NCBI RefSeq assembly: GCF_003952225.1
Contig: NZ_CP034437.1
Location: forward strand, 3,796,501 to 3,860,500
Origin: Paenibacillus albus
GTDB lineage: Bacteria; Bacillota; Bacilli; Paenibacillales; Paenibacillaceae
Direction of reading: 5' to 3'
Length of the DNA: 64,000 bases
Below the pieces are notes generated by a model. That model was not told where the DNA came from. It searched no databases and saw nothing but the letters and a program-made list of their open reading frames with translations. Below are positions 9,047-19,623 of this stretch, one piece after another. Position numbers and translations under genes: made by a program. Position 1 is the first letter of the stretch. Every line of letters begins with the position of its first letter.

Positions 9047-9203
9047 GTGCAACTTGGTGGAATTCGGGTCTGCAGAAGGGGTCAAGCTCTATCAAAAAGG
9101 ACAAGTTCTGCTGGGTGAACCGATATTGACTTGATCCTTACCGCATGCAACAATTGGTATGAAACCTAAAAATGATCAGGGAATGAGTGATCGCGATGTA
9201 TTG

Positions 9204-9293
9204 GCGGAAGCACGATACAGGACAATCGCATAACAGCCCTTCGTAAACAGGGACCGTGTGGAAGCGAACAGCTTCCGCACGGTCCCTTTCTTA
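9204..9293 (+). promoter_or_regulatory. hut leader: attenuator hairpin with possible antiterminator arm
   Basis: The 308 bases between rpiA and hutH contain no gene. They hold a 17-base stem, AGGGACCGTGTGGAAGC (9249-9265) pairing with 9271-9287 around the loop GAACA with one G-U pair, followed by TTCTT. An upstream GCGGAAGC (9204-9211) is perfectly complementary to GCTTCCGC in the right arm (9271-9278) and could compete with the terminator. No convincing promoter lies between the hairpin and hutH, so hut transcripts probably cross it. It may instead be only the rpiA terminator. Confidence 0.55.
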
Positions 9294-9354
9294 TGGTAAA
9301 GCAAGAAAGGAATTGCATCGATGTTCTCGTCCATTAGTGGGAGGAGTGTTGATC

Positions 9355-10884
9355 ATGAAGCCACTCGTACTAGACGGAGAAAGCCTCACTCCCGAATTAA
9401 TTGCAGAGGTATCCGAATATAATCGTCCCGTTGTCCTGAGCAGTGAAGCAAGGAAGCGGATTGACGCTTGCCGGAAAATGGTGGAAGAGCTGGTTGACGG
9501 CGGGCAAGTGGTTTATGGCGTGACGACAGGCTTCGGGAAGTTCAGCGACGTCGTCATTTCGCCGGAGAACGCGGCGCAGCTCCAAGTTAACTTGATTCGA
9601 AGCCATGCGTGCGCTGTGGGCCGTCCAATGAGCGAACCGGCAGTGCGCGCTCTTATGCTGCTCCGCGCGAACGCGCTGTGTAAAGGCCATTCAGGGATTA
9701 CGATGGCAACGCTGCAGCTGTTGATCCATTGTATCAACAAGCGAGTGTATCCGGTCGTGCCTGAGCAAGGCTCGCTAGGCGCTAGCGGTGATTTGGCGCC
9801 GTTATCTCATCTTGTCCTCGTGCTGATTGGCGAAGGAGAGGCGTATTATCAAGGGAAGAGGCTTCAAGGCGCACAGGCTCTAGCACGAGCCGGACTTGGA
9901 CCGATTACGCTGCAAGCCAAAGAAGGGCTCGCGCTCATTAACGGTACTCAGGTTATGACCTCGATCGGCACTCTCGCATATGTGAAAGCGACGCGGCTGG
10001 CGAGAATTGCAGATGTGATCGCTGCGATGACGCTGGAAACGCTGCATGGCATACCGGACGCGTTCGCCGAGGAAGTGCAGCTAGCTCGGCCATACCCCGA
10101 GCAGATTGGCGTGGCGCGCAACTTGCGCACGCTTCTTCAAGGGAGCGCACTCACCACGCGCCAAGGCCAACTCAGGGTGCAGGACGCTTATTCATTGCGC
10201 TGCTTACCGCAAGTGCATGGCGCTACACGACAAGTGCTCGGTTACACGCGCGATAAGCTTGGGATAGAGATTAATGCCGCAACGGATAATCCGCTCTTGT
10301 TCCCAGAGAAGGCGCTCGTCGTTTCGGGTGGCAATTTTCACGGTCAACCGATCGCATTTGCGATGGATTTCTTGAAGATTGGCATGAGCGAGCTTGCGAA
10401 TATATCGGAGCGACGGACGGAACGTCTTGTGAATCCAGCGTTGTCCGGGGGATTGCCGGCATTTCTGAGCCATAATCCCGGTCTTGGATCAGGCCTCATG
10501 ATTATGCAGTACGTCAGCGCGTCACTCGTCTCTGAGAATAAGGTCCTCTGCCATCCAGCCAGCGTCGATTCGATTCCGTCGTCAGCGGGGCAGGAGGATC
10601 ATGTGTCAATGGGAACGACTGCGGCGAGGCATGCGGAGCAGGTTATCAACAATGTGGCAAAAGTATTGGCAATTGAACTCATCTGCGCGGCGGAAGCAGC
10701 CGACTTCGTCGGCGAGGGGGGACTCGCTCCCGCGACGAAGGTGTTATATGACTGCTTGCGGGCAATCGTTCCGAAAGTCTTGGAAGATCGCTCGATTTCA
10801 GCGGAAATTGAGCGAACGGCGGCGATGCTGTTGTCCGGCGATTGGCTGAAAGACGTTGAAGCAGTGTCTGGTCCATTGTATTAA
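9355..10884 (+). CDS. hutH: histidine ammonia-lyase
   Basis: First step of histidine catabolism: L-histidine to trans-urocanate plus ammonia. The start chosen is ATG 9355, preceded by GTGGGAGGAG, giving 509 residues, the usual length. An upstream in-frame start at 9256 falls inside the leader hairpin and is rejected. The prosthetic MIO group forms from Ala143-Ser144-Gly145 within GSLGASGDLAPLSH. Other family signatures include YGVTTGFGKFSD, NGTQVMTSIG, QDAYSLRCLPQVHGA and TDNPLLF. First gene of a complete hutHUIG operon. No hutP gene lies upstream, unlike Bacillus subtilis. Confidence 0.97.
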   Translation: MKPLVLDGESLTPELIAEVSEYNRPVVLSSEARKRIDACRKMVEELVDGGQVVYGVTTGFGKFSDVVISPENAAQLQVNLIRSHACAVGRPMSEPAVRALMLLRANALCKGHSGITMATLQLLIHCINKRVYPVVPEQGSLGASGDLAPLSHLVLVLIGEGEAYYQGKRLQGAQALARAGLGPITLQAKEGLALINGTQVMTSIGTLAYVKATRLARIADVIAAMTLETLHGIPDAFAEEVQLARPYPEQIGVARNLRTLLQGSALTTRQGQLRVQDAYSLRCLPQVHGATRQVLGYTRDKLGIEINAATDNPLLFPEKALVVSGGNFHGQPIAFAMDFLKIGMSELANISERRTERLVNPALSGGLPAFLSHNPGLGSGLMIMQYVSASLVSENKVLCHPASVDSIPSSAGQEDHVSMGTTAARHAEQVINNVAKVLAIELICAAEAADFVGEGGLAPATKVLYDCLRAIVPKVLEDRSISAEIERTAAMLLSGDWLKDVEAVSGPLY

Positions 10885-10918
10885 TGATGAAGGATGAACG
10901 CTGAAGGAGGTTCTCACC

Positions 10919-12595
10919 ATGAGTGATAATCAACCGACCGAGGAGCCCAAACGCATTATCCGTGCCCCGCGCGGCTCTGAGCTGTCCTGCAAAGACTGGG
11001 TGCAGGAAGCCGCTATGCGCATGCTCATGAACAATCTGGATTCCGAAGTGGCCGAGCGCCCGGAGGATCTTGTCGTGTACGGTGGAATTGGCAAGGCTGC
11101 GCGGAACTGGCCTTCCTATGACGCTATTGTGCGTGAGCTTCAGCGACTGGAGAGTAATGAGACACTGCTCATTCAGTCCGGCAAGCCGGTCGGCGTCTTC
11201 AAGACGCATGAACGCGCCCCGCGCGTGCTGCTGTCAAACTCGGTACTCGTGCCGAAATGGGCAACCTGGGAAAAGTTCCGCGAGCTCGAGCAGAAGGGGC
11301 TTATGATGTATGGTCAGATGACTGCCGGGAGCTGGATCTACATCGGCACACAGGGGATTTTGCAAGGGACCTATGAGACATTCGCTGAAGCAGCGAGGCA
11401 GCATACGGGAGGCACCTTGCGCGGTACGCTTACGTTGACAGCGGGGCTGGGCGGTATGGGCGGCGCACAGCCGCTAGCCGTAACGATGAACGATGGCGTC
11501 GTCATCGTCGTTGAAGTCGATCGGGCAAGGATCGAACGTCGAATCCAGACGCGGTATTGCGATGTGCTTGCAGAGACGTTGGACGAAGCGCTTGAGCTAG
11601 CGGAGCAAGCGAAGACCGCAGGGAAGGCGCTCTCGATAGGTCTGCTGGGCAATGCCGCAGAGATATATCCAGAGTTCGTGCGTCGCGGGATTAGGCCTGA
11701 TTTCACAACAGACCAGACCTCCGCCCATGACCCGCTCACTGGCTACATCCCTGCGGGCTTAACACTGGAAGAGGCGGCCACGCTGCGCTCACGCGATCCT
11801 GAGCAGTATGTGCAGCTTGCCAAAGCAAGCATGGCTGTTCAAGTACGGGCGATGCTCGAGCTGCAGCAGATGGGATCTGTCGTGTTCGATTACGGTAACA
11901 ACATCCGGCAGGCTGCATACGACGAAGGCGTGCTTCAAGCGTTCAGCTTTCCCGGCTTCGTTCCGGCCTATATTCGCCCTCTGTTCTGCGAAGGGAAAGG
12001 GCCTTTCCGCTGGGTGGCATTGTCCGGAGATCCGGAAGATATACGGAAAACGGATGAACTCGTGGTTCAACTTTTCCCAGGAAATGATCGGCTTCGAAGA
12101 TGGATCGAGATGGCAGGTGAGCGGGTCGCCTTCCAAGGGCTTCCTGCCCGTATTTGCTGGCTTGGTTATGGCGAACGAGAGAAATTCGGCCTCGCGCTGA
12201 ACGATATGGTTCGCAGCGGCGAGCTGCGAGCGCCGATTGTCATTGGCCGCGACCATCTCGACTGCGGCTCGGTCGCTTCCCCTAATCGGGAGACGGAAGC
12301 GATGAAGGACGGCTCCGACGCGGTCGGGGATTGGGCGATCCTGAATGCGCTAATCAACACATCTGCTGGCGCATCGTGGGTATCTGTCCACCATGGAGGC
12401 GGCGTTGGGATGGGATATTCGCTGCATGCCGGCATGGTTGTCGTTGCTGACGGAACCGATGAAGCGGCAGAGCGACTTCGCGCTGTGCTGACCTCTGATC
12501 CAGGAATGGGCGTTATTCGCCATGTGGACGCGGGTTATGATGAGGCGACCGAAACGGCGCAGAAGCACGGTATCCGCATTCCGATGCAGGAATAG
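10919..12595 (+). CDS. hutU: urocanate hydratase
   Basis: Second step of histidine catabolism: urocanate to imidazolonepropionate, using tightly bound NAD+ as an electrophile. It has 558 residues, the normal size. Characteristic segments are [32 protein letters not shown] at the N-terminus, [14 protein letters not shown]-like [17 protein letters not shown], the glycine-rich [15 protein letters not shown], and [16 protein letters not shown]. The C-terminal region has [15 protein letters not shown]. The ATG at 10919 has an excellent GAAGGAGG site. It sits 34 bases after hutH and 15 bases before hutI, in one operon. Confidence 0.97.
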   Translation: MSDNQPTEEPKRIIRAPRGSELSCKDWVQEAAMRMLMNNLDSEVAERPEDLVVYGGIGKAARNWPSYDAIVRELQRLESNETLLIQSGKPVGVFKTHERAPRVLLSNSVLVPKWATWEKFRELEQKGLMMYGQMTAGSWIYIGTQGILQGTYETFAEAARQHTGGTLRGTLTLTAGLGGMGGAQPLAVTMNDGVVIVVEVDRARIERRIQTRYCDVLAETLDEALELAEQAKTAGKALSIGLLGNAAEIYPEFVRRGIRPDFTTDQTSAHDPLTGYIPAGLTLEEAATLRSRDPEQYVQLAKASMAVQVRAMLELQQMGSVVFDYGNNIRQAAYDEGVLQAFSFPGFVPAYIRPLFCEGKGPFRWVALSGDPEDIRKTDELVVQLFPGNDRLRRWIEMAGERVAFQGLPARICWLGYGEREKFGLALNDMVRSGELRAPIVIGRDHLDCGSVASPNRETEAMKDGSDAVGDWAILNALINTSAGASWVSVHHGGGVGMGYSLHAGMVVVADGTDEAAERLRAVLTSDPGMGVIRHVDAGYDEATETAQKHGIRIPMQE

Positions 12596-12610
12596 GGAGG
12601 TGCTGCGAGC

Positions 12611-13927
12611 ATGAGTTTGAGTTCGGGCATGAGTACGAGGACGGAGCGAGTTGACTTGCTTGTTACAGATATTGGGTTGTTGGTCACGCCGCCGCCGGGA
12701 GGCGTTCCGCGTTACGGTGCTGAGATGTGTGTCGTTCATCAGATTGAGCAAGCGGCCATTGCCATTCAAGGCGAGCGGATTGTGCGGTTCGGTCCAGAGC
12801 ACGACGTTCGGAGTTGGCTCGGCGATACCGAAATCGTGGAAACCGTTAGTGCGGGAGGCCGGCTGGTTGTACCCGGCTTCGTTGATCCGCATACACATCT
12901 TGTTCATGGCGGCTCGCGGGAGCATGAGCTGTCGCTCAAGCGCTCGGGCATGCCGTATTTGGAGATTTTGGCACAGGGTGGCGGCATCCTGAGCACGGTT
13001 CGAGCAACTCGCGCAGCAAGCGAGGCTGCATTACTCGAGAAAGCGAGCCGCAGCCTCGACATCATGCTGCTCAATGGAGTCACGACCATTGAAGCGAAGA
13101 GCGGGTATGGGCTGTCGCTCGAGGATGAGCTTAAGCAATTGCGCGTAGCCAAGCAGCTGAATTCGAGCCATCCGGTCGATCTCATATCTACATTCATGGG
13201 CGGGCATGCCGTGCCAACCGAGTATGCAGACAGGTCGGATGAATATGTGGAGTTTATCGTGAGCAAGATGATGCCGGAAGTTGCGTTGCATGGGCTCGCA
13301 GCGTTCTGCGATGTGTTCTGCGAGGCAGGTGTCTTTAGCATTTCGCAATCCAAGCGCATTTTGGAAGCTGGGAAGCAGTATGGTCTCATTTCGAAAATTC
13401 ACGCCGACGAAATCGTATCGCTTGGCGGCGCAGAACTTGCAGGAGAGGTTGGTGCAATATCCGCGGAGCATCTCCTCGCAGCTTCAGACCAAGGGTTAGG
13501 CGCGCTCGCCGCAAACGGCGTTATTCCGGTACTGCTGCCCGGAACATCATTCAATCTGGGGCTCAAGCAGCATGCACGCGCACGCGAGATGATGGATTCG
13601 TATCAGCTGCCTGTGGCACTCGCGACGGACTACAATCCCGGCTCTTGTCCAACGGAATCGCTGCAGCTCATTATGATGCTGGCATCCCTGAACCTCAAGA
13701 TGACACCTGAAGAAATCTTAACCGCCTGCACCATCAACGCGGCTGCTGCGATCGGACTAGCAAGCGAGATCGGCTCGATCGAAGTAGGGAAGCAAGCGGA
13801 TATCACGATACTCGATGCGCCAAGCCTCGCTTATTTACCGTATCATTTTGGCATTAATCATACGTTTGGCGTGATCAAGAAAGGAAGAATTGCTGTCTGG
13901 AATGGCCAGCTTGCAGCGGGAGAGTGA
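12611..13927 (+). CDS. hutI: imidazolonepropionase
   Basis: Third step of histidine catabolism: hydrolyses imidazolone-5-propionate to N-formimidoyl-L-glutamate. It is an amidohydrolase-fold metalloenzyme of 438 residues. Visible features are the metal-binding motif VDPHTHLVHGGSRE near residue 95, ATRAASEAALLEKA, IEAKSGYGLSLEDELKQLR, FMGGHAVPTEY, HADEIVSLGGAELAGEVGAISAEHL and ATDYNPGSCP, which carries the catalytic Asp. The N-terminus MSLSSGMSTRTERVD is slightly extended; ATG 12611 has GGGAGG upstream. Its stop overlaps or abuts the start of hutG. Confidence 0.96.
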   Translation: MSLSSGMSTRTERVDLLVTDIGLLVTPPPGGVPRYGAEMCVVHQIEQAAIAIQGERIVRFGPEHDVRSWLGDTEIVETVSAGGRLVVPGFVDPHTHLVHGGSREHELSLKRSGMPYLEILAQGGGILSTVRATRAASEAALLEKASRSLDIMLLNGVTTIEAKSGYGLSLEDELKQLRVAKQLNSSHPVDLISTFMGGHAVPTEYADRSDEYVEFIVSKMMPEVALHGLAAFCDVFCEAGVFSISQSKRILEAGKQYGLISKIHADEIVSLGGAELAGEVGAISAEHLLAASDQGLGALAANGVIPVLLPGTSFNLGLKQHARAREMMDSYQLPVALATDYNPGSCPTESLQLIMMLASLNLKMTPEEILTACTINAAAAIGLASEIGSIEVGKQADITILDAPSLAYLPYHFGINHTFGVIKKGRIAVWNGQLAAGE

Positions 13928-13932
13928 GGGCA

Positions 13933-14952
13933 ATGAACGAAAGTGGAAGTGGAAGTGGAAATGGAAGTACGAGTGCAAACAACAGTAGCAGCAGCATCCC
14001 TTTCCTGACATCGCCGGAACAAGCCGTCTTTCGAGACCATTTGGAGACTAAGCTCTCGCATTGGATACGCCCATGGGATGGTCAAGAGAAGCTCACGGCA
14101 GGAATTATCGGTGTCCCGCTCTCCAAGTCCTCAATCTCGCTCTCCGGCGCTTCGACGACGCCAGCAGCAGTGCGCGCCGCGTTCAAATCCTTCACCACCT
14201 ACTCGATGGAATACGGCGTTGACCTTCAGCATATGGCGGTCCGAGATCTGGGAGACGTTCAAATGCATGTGACGGATCTCGCAGAATGCCACAGTCGTAT
14301 TGAAGCTTGTCTTACCAAGCTATATGAACAGAAGCCATCGTTAGTTCCAATCGTAATTGGAGGAGATCACTCTATTAGTTGTCCGTCTGTCAAAGCTTTC
14401 GCCAAGCGTTACCCTGATAAAAAGGTGGGCATTATCCACTTTGACGCTCACCATGACGTGCGTAATTTCGAGGATGGAGGTGTGACGAACGGGACGCCAT
14501 TCCGAGGGATTTTGGAATCTGGAGCAGTCCAGGGCAGCAACATCGCGCAAATCGGTATCCGCGGATTTATGAATTCGAAGCCCTATCATGACTATGTGCT
14601 CAGCAAAGGCGTACATGTCTTCAGCTCGCGTGATGTAAGGGTCAACGGAATTCATCCCATAGTTACTCAAGCGCTCGCAGCTGCCAGTAACGGGACTGAT
14701 GCGATCTATGTAAGCTTCGACGTCGATGTGATCGACCAAGCCTATGCCCCGGGCTGCCCCGCAATCGGCACAGGCGGGCTGAATCCGTGGGATGCCCTTG
14801 ATGCGCTGTATCATCTTGGCACCTTGCCGCAAGTGATGGGGATCGACTTCGTTTGTATTGATCCGACGGTTGATGTACGCAATGTTACCTCACGCCTTGC
14901 GGTGCAATTTATGCTCAGCTTCTTAGCTGGAATGGCGAGCCGTTCGGGGTGA
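13933..14952 (+). CDS. hutG: formimidoylglutamase (arginase/agmatinase superfamily)
   Basis: Last step of the operon: N-formimidoyl-L-glutamate to glutamate and formamide. It is a binuclear manganese ureohydrolase fold, with ligand motifs GGDHSIS, HFDAHHDVR and SFDVDVIDQAYAPG. The start chosen is ATG 13933, eleven bases after GGGAG. A GTG at 13924 overlapping the hutI stop is in frame but too close to the same site. The first 25 residues are a low-complexity Ser/Gly/Asn stretch encoded by repeated GGAAGT-like hexamers, not found in typical homologues and probably disordered. The assignment rests on motifs plus its place in the hut operon. Confidence 0.93.
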   Translation: MNESGSGSGNGSTSANNSSSSIPFLTSPEQAVFRDHLETKLSHWIRPWDGQEKLTAGIIGVPLSKSSISLSGASTTPAAVRAAFKSFTTYSMEYGVDLQHMAVRDLGDVQMHVTDLAECHSRIEACLTKLYEQKPSLVPIVIGGDHSISCPSVKAFAKRYPDKKVGIIHFDAHHDVRNFEDGGVTNGTPFRGILESGAVQGSNIAQIGIRGFMNSKPYHDYVLSKGVHVFSSRDVRVNGIHPIVTQALAAASNGTDAIYVSFDVDVIDQAYAPGCPAIGTGGLNPWDALDALYHLGTLPQVMGIDFVCIDPTVDVRNVTSRLAVQFMLSFLAGMASRSG

Positions 14953-15057
14953 ATCCGGGCGGCTCAACAATATTCAACAATTTACACCCATTTACAGACA
15001 CACCTGCTTCAATGACAATAAGGACGTGTTCTAATTTGATCATGGAGCGTGGTTAAA

Positions 15058-15618
15058 TTGTCCAAAAAAATTCTCATCATCACTGGAGATGCCGTAGAAT
15101 CGTTAGAAGTGTACTATCCATATTTCCGCGTATTGGAGGAGGGCTATGAAGCGGTAATCGCTGCCCCAAGCGTCAAAACACTGCGCACCGTGGTCCATGA
15201 TTTTGAAGGCTGGGATACATATACGGAAAAACCGGGCTACCAACTGAATGCTCATATTGCGTTCTCCGAGGTTGACCCGGCAGCTTATGATGGACTCATT
15301 ATCCCTGGCGGCCGTGCTCCCGAATACATTCGACTCCATGATGACATCCCCCGGATTGTCAGCCATTTCTTTGAGGCCAATAAGCCGGTAGGGGCGATCT
15401 GCCATGCTGCGCTCGTCCTTAGCGTAGTCAACGATCGTTCCACGTTCCAAGGGCGCACGATGACGGCATATGCAGCTTGCCGACCGGATGTTGAGGCACT
15501 TGGTGCTGCCTATTCGAAAGAGACGCTCTGTGTAGACGGGAATCTCATCTCTGGTCACGCATGGCCGGATCTTCCAGGCTTTATGCGCGAGTTCTTGAAA
15601 CAAGTTCATGCTCGATAA
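15058..15618 (+). CDS. DJ-1/PfpI family protein
   Basis: Member of the DJ-1/PfpI/class I glutamine amidotransferase-like superfamily, which includes glyoxalase III, chaperone and protease-like members; the exact activity is unknown. The start chosen is TTG 15058 (protein begins MSKKILIITGDAVES), ten bases after GGAG. A GTG at 15049 sits too close to that site. The nucleophile elbow Cys is in GAICHAALVLSV (near residue 117), with LIIPGGRAPEYIR as the upstream conserved loop. It is monocistronic, 106 bases after hutG and ending in a terminator. Confidence 0.87.
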   Translation: MSKKILIITGDAVESLEVYYPYFRVLEEGYEAVIAAPSVKTLRTVVHDFEGWDTYTEKPGYQLNAHIAFSEVDPAAYDGLIIPGGRAPEYIRLHDDIPRIVSHFFEANKPVGAICHAALVLSVVNDRSTFQGRTMTAYAACRPDVEALGAAYSKETLCVDGNLISGHAWPDLPGFMREFLKQVHAR

Positions 15619-15630
15619 GAGTTTGGATGT

Positions 15631-15662
15631 GAGGCTGCCGCAGAATGGCAGCCTCTTTTCTA
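15631..15662 (+). terminator. intrinsic terminator after the DJ-1/PfpI gene
   Basis: GAGGCTGCC and GGCAGCCTC with a seven-base loop and TTTTCTAT tail. It lies inside an apparent N-terminal extension of the next reading frame, which supports the later start at 15753. Confidence 0.88.
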
Positions 15663-15752
15663 TACCCGCAGCAGGACCCTTCGGTCTTCGCGCAGAATCA
15701 ATTGGATAAGGGAATGCTAGAGTATCTGATGACCTATGAGAGGGAGTTAACA

Positions 15753-16748
15753 ATGGAAACAATGAAAGCAATCGTACTAAATGAACCAGGCAAGCCCGAG
15801 CATTTCGTGCTGGCTGAGGTACCAGTTCCCGCTGTGAAGGCAGGAGAAATTCGAGTGCGTGTACAAGCTGCCGGACTGAATCCGGTGGATTACAAGGTGG
15901 CGATGAACGGCCATCCGAATTGGCAGTATCCTCATGTCAGCGGCGTCGATGTCGCGGGGATCGTTGATGCCGTTGGTGAAGGAGTTACTCAGTGGAAAGC
16001 TGGTGACCGTGTTGTCTATCATGGTGATTTCGCTAGGCCAGGAGGCTTCGCGGAATACACGACGACCATAGCGCATACAGCAGCAGCGATACCGGATCGG
16101 GTCTCATTCGTCGATGCAGCTGCATTTCCTTGCGCCGGCTTGACTGCTTATCAAATTCTCGTTCGCAAAATGCACATGCAGCGCGGACAATCGATCCTCG
16201 TACATGCAGGAGCTGGCGGGGTAGGCGGGTATGCAATCCAATTGGCGAAGCAGCTAGGCGCTTCTATAATTATCGCAACCGCTTCTCCGAATAATGAAGA
16301 CTATGTGCGTGCTCTCGGTGCAGATTATGTGCTTGATTATAACCAAGAGGATGTACATGCCAGAGTGATGGAGATTACAGCAGGTGAGGGAGTGGACCTG
16401 ATTGTTAGCTCCGTTAATCGTGCCACTTCGCAGAAGGATCTATCAGCTCTTGCTTTCGGCGGTCAACTCGCTTGTATTGCCGGCGCCCCCGAGACAGTAG
16501 CAGACTTTCAGCCTTCCACGAAGACATTCACGCTGCATAAGCTGATGCTAGGTGGAGCCTATGGTTCAGGCAGGAAAGCAGAAGAGGAGCTCGCAGCAAT
16601 GGCAACGGAGTTTCTTCAATTGATTGAGGAGAAGAAGATCGACCCGATGGTGAATAAGGTAATCTCGTTGGAAGAGATTCCACAAGGACTGCAGCTGCTG
16701 TCAGAGCGGCATGTACAGGGGAAGATTGTTGCCAAGATAGGAGACTAA
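15753..16748 (+). CDS. NADPH:quinone reductase-like MDR oxidoreductase
   Basis: Medium-chain dehydrogenase/reductase of the zinc-free quinone oxidoreductase branch. The N-terminal catalytic domain reads AGLNPVDYKVAMNGHP and SGVDVAGIVDAVGEGV, without the zinc-ligand cysteines of alcohol dehydrogenases. The Rossmann motif is LVHAGAGGVGGYAIQLAKQLGA. It probably reduces enones or quinones with NADPH. The ATG at 15753 follows GAGAGGGAG; the longer frame from 15645 begins within the preceding terminator. About 331 residues, normal for the family. It stands alone, so no pathway can be assigned. Confidence 0.87.
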   Translation: METMKAIVLNEPGKPEHFVLAEVPVPAVKAGEIRVRVQAAGLNPVDYKVAMNGHPNWQYPHVSGVDVAGIVDAVGEGVTQWKAGDRVVYHGDFARPGGFAEYTTTIAHTAAAIPDRVSFVDAAAFPCAGLTAYQILVRKMHMQRGQSILVHAGAGGVGGYAIQLAKQLGASIIIATASPNNEDYVRALGADYVLDYNQEDVHARVMEITAGEGVDLIVSSVNRATSQKDLSALAFGGQLACIAGAPETVADFQPSTKTFTLHKLMLGGAYGSGRKAEEELAAMATEFLQLIEEKKIDPMVNKVISLEEIPQGLQLLSERHVQGKIVAKIGD

Positions 16749-16842
16749 GTGCCTCCATGCGAATAGAACGAATCTATTATACCGCCGAAGATGTCTATGT
16801 TATATTGGAAGAGTATGAGAAAAATTGAACTTTGGAGGATGA

Positions 16843-18153
<1,311 letters not shown>

Positions 18154-18174
18154 ACTTACGCCCCGATAAAATAA

Positions 18175-18236
18175 AATACAGCCCCGCGGTTCTCGGTCTT
18201 CTAACAGACACGAGCCGCGGGGCTGTATTGTTTTAT
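18175..18236. terminator. bidirectional terminator between metY and the LysM gene
   Basis: AATACAGCCCCGCGG (18175-18189) and CCGCGGGGCTGTATT (18215-18229) form a 15-base stem. Inner CTCG/CGAG and GTCT/AGAC pairs extend it. A-rich and T-rich flanks (ATAAAATA and GTTTTATTGTTT) allow termination in both directions. Confidence 0.92.
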
Positions 18237-19249
18237 TGTTTCGTATCCAGCTGAGGCAATGACAACTCGTCGCCGACTCTGACAACATCGTGATTGTCCA
18301 GCTCATTATAGCTGGCAAGTTCGTTTGCGTATTTGGTGTCACCGTAATAAAGTCTGGCAATGCTGGATAGCGTATCGCCAGCTTTCACTTTATGCTTTGG
18401 CAGCGCAGGAATAAGAAGTGATGTACCCGCCTTCAAGCCTGCATTCGCATCCAGATTGTTGTGGCTCGCAATCATTTCCACGTAATCCTCCGAACGATAA
18501 AATTGCTTAGCGATATGGTATAGCGTGTCGCCGGATTGCACGAGGTAAGTAGCGGGAAGTGTGACTTTCGAGTAATCCAGATCACGCTGCTTCCCAGACG
18601 AAGCTCCGGCAGCCCCGGTCGGTGAAGGGATGGTAATTGTCTCGCCCTCAACCATATCATTAATAAACAAGATATCGTTCGCTTCCGCGATAAGGTTTAC
18701 TTGCTGCTTGGAATGGTAGAACTTCATCGCAATCTTCGAAAGCGTATCGCCTTTTTGAATCACATACTTCTTTGGATATGCAGACGAAGATCCCGACGCG
18801 GGAACGGAAGCCGAAGCCGTGCTTACCGGACGTACGTCTTTAACGGCTGTCGTCGGCTTCGATACGGCCGTGGAAGCAGTGGAAGCGCCAGATGGGCTTG
18901 ATGTATGCGTTGTACTAGGCTTACTGGTCGAGATCGACCCGCTCTGTCCGTCTTTCACTTGTGCCGTTTTCTCTGGTTTCGTTGTCGACGACGTCGCGTC
19001 GCCATGGCCGCTAGCTGGCTTCGCGTCCTTCGTGCTGCTTCCCGTCACAGCCTCTGCGACTGGTTGACCGTTTGGACTCGAAGCCAGCGGGTGCTTCTGT
19101 CCGAAGTGAGATTGCGTTGCATAGATGCTATACAGTACAACACTCATTAACAGCAGCCCTGTAGAAACCTGCAGAATGGAAGCAGTCCGCCTTTTCTTGG
19201 CTCGCATTGCTCTAGGACCATATTTAGGATTTGTCGAATTCGGTTTCAA
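18233..19249 (-). CDS. membrane-anchored protein with three LysM domains
   Basis: Predicted cell-wall-binding protein of 338 residues. A basic N-terminus is followed by one membrane anchor (residues about 24-45, ILQVSTGLLLMSVVLYSIYA). A long Ser/Thr/Pro/Lys-rich linker (about 50-155) follows, then three LysM domains: about 158-208 (YVIQKGDTLSKIAMKFY), 222-272 (YLVQSGDTLYHIAKQFYRS) and 286-334 (KVKAGDTLSSIARLYYGD). LysM binds the glycan backbone of peptidoglycan or chitin. No hydrolase domain is present, so it may be a scaffold or tether. The stop codon lies in the T-tract of the shared terminator. Confidence 0.9.
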   Translation of the reverse strand: MKPNSTNPKYGPRAMRAKKRRTASILQVSTGLLLMSVVLYSIYATQSHFGQKHPLASSPNGQPVAEAVTGSSTKDAKPASGHGDATSSTTKPEKTAQVKDGQSGSISTSKPSTTHTSSPSGASTASTAVSKPTTAVKDVRPVSTASASVPASGSSSAYPKKYVIQKGDTLSKIAMKFYHSKQQVNLIAEANDILFINDMVEGETITIPSPTGAAGASSGKQRDLDYSKVTLPATYLVQSGDTLYHIAKQFYRSEDYVEMIASHNNLDANAGLKAGTSLLIPALPKHKVKAGDTLSSIARLYYGDTKYANELASYNELDNHDVVRVGDELSLPQLDTKQ

Positions 19250-19623
19250 AGTTGAATCTTCCTTTCATGGGCAGAATCGGTTGAGACCATATTACATCAA
19301 ATTGTACGGAGGAGAAGGCTTATTGCCATAATCAGGTGATTCGCCCTAGACTTAAACGCGATCGGAATAGGCATCCCGAGAATTATCGTCCTGGTGGAGG
19401 GGCTGAGGGCACGGATAGGCACGGTAAAATCTGGCTAGTTTCAGCATCAGGATGGCTGCTTCGTATACGACCTAAGCAGGAGAAGCTGACTGAGGCTTTT
19501 TGCGTCCATGATGCGGGCCTGTCCTAGTAAATACGAAATCTTTGCGAGCCAAATTTCTCTTTATTGTTCTGTTTTTTCTTGTATGCTTGGGAAAAGAGAA
19601 GGAACGAGAATGGAGGAAACGGG
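19250..19623. other. gene-free region
   Basis: About 370 bases between the divergent LysM and DUF817 genes. No coding frame with a ribosome site, no strong hairpin with a T-tract and no recognisable riboswitch was found. It presumably holds the two divergent promoters. A weak CTGCTT/AAGCAG inverted repeat near 19457-19480 is the only structure noted. Confidence 0.5.

Noticed and set aside
9256-9354. N-terminal extension of HutH
   Set aside because: It would start inside the leader hairpin. The start at 9355 has a strong ribosome site and gives the standard length and MIO numbering.
15645-15752. N-terminal extension of the quinone-reductase-like protein
   Set aside because: It begins within the terminator of the preceding gene and has no ribosome site; the domain starts cleanly at 15753.
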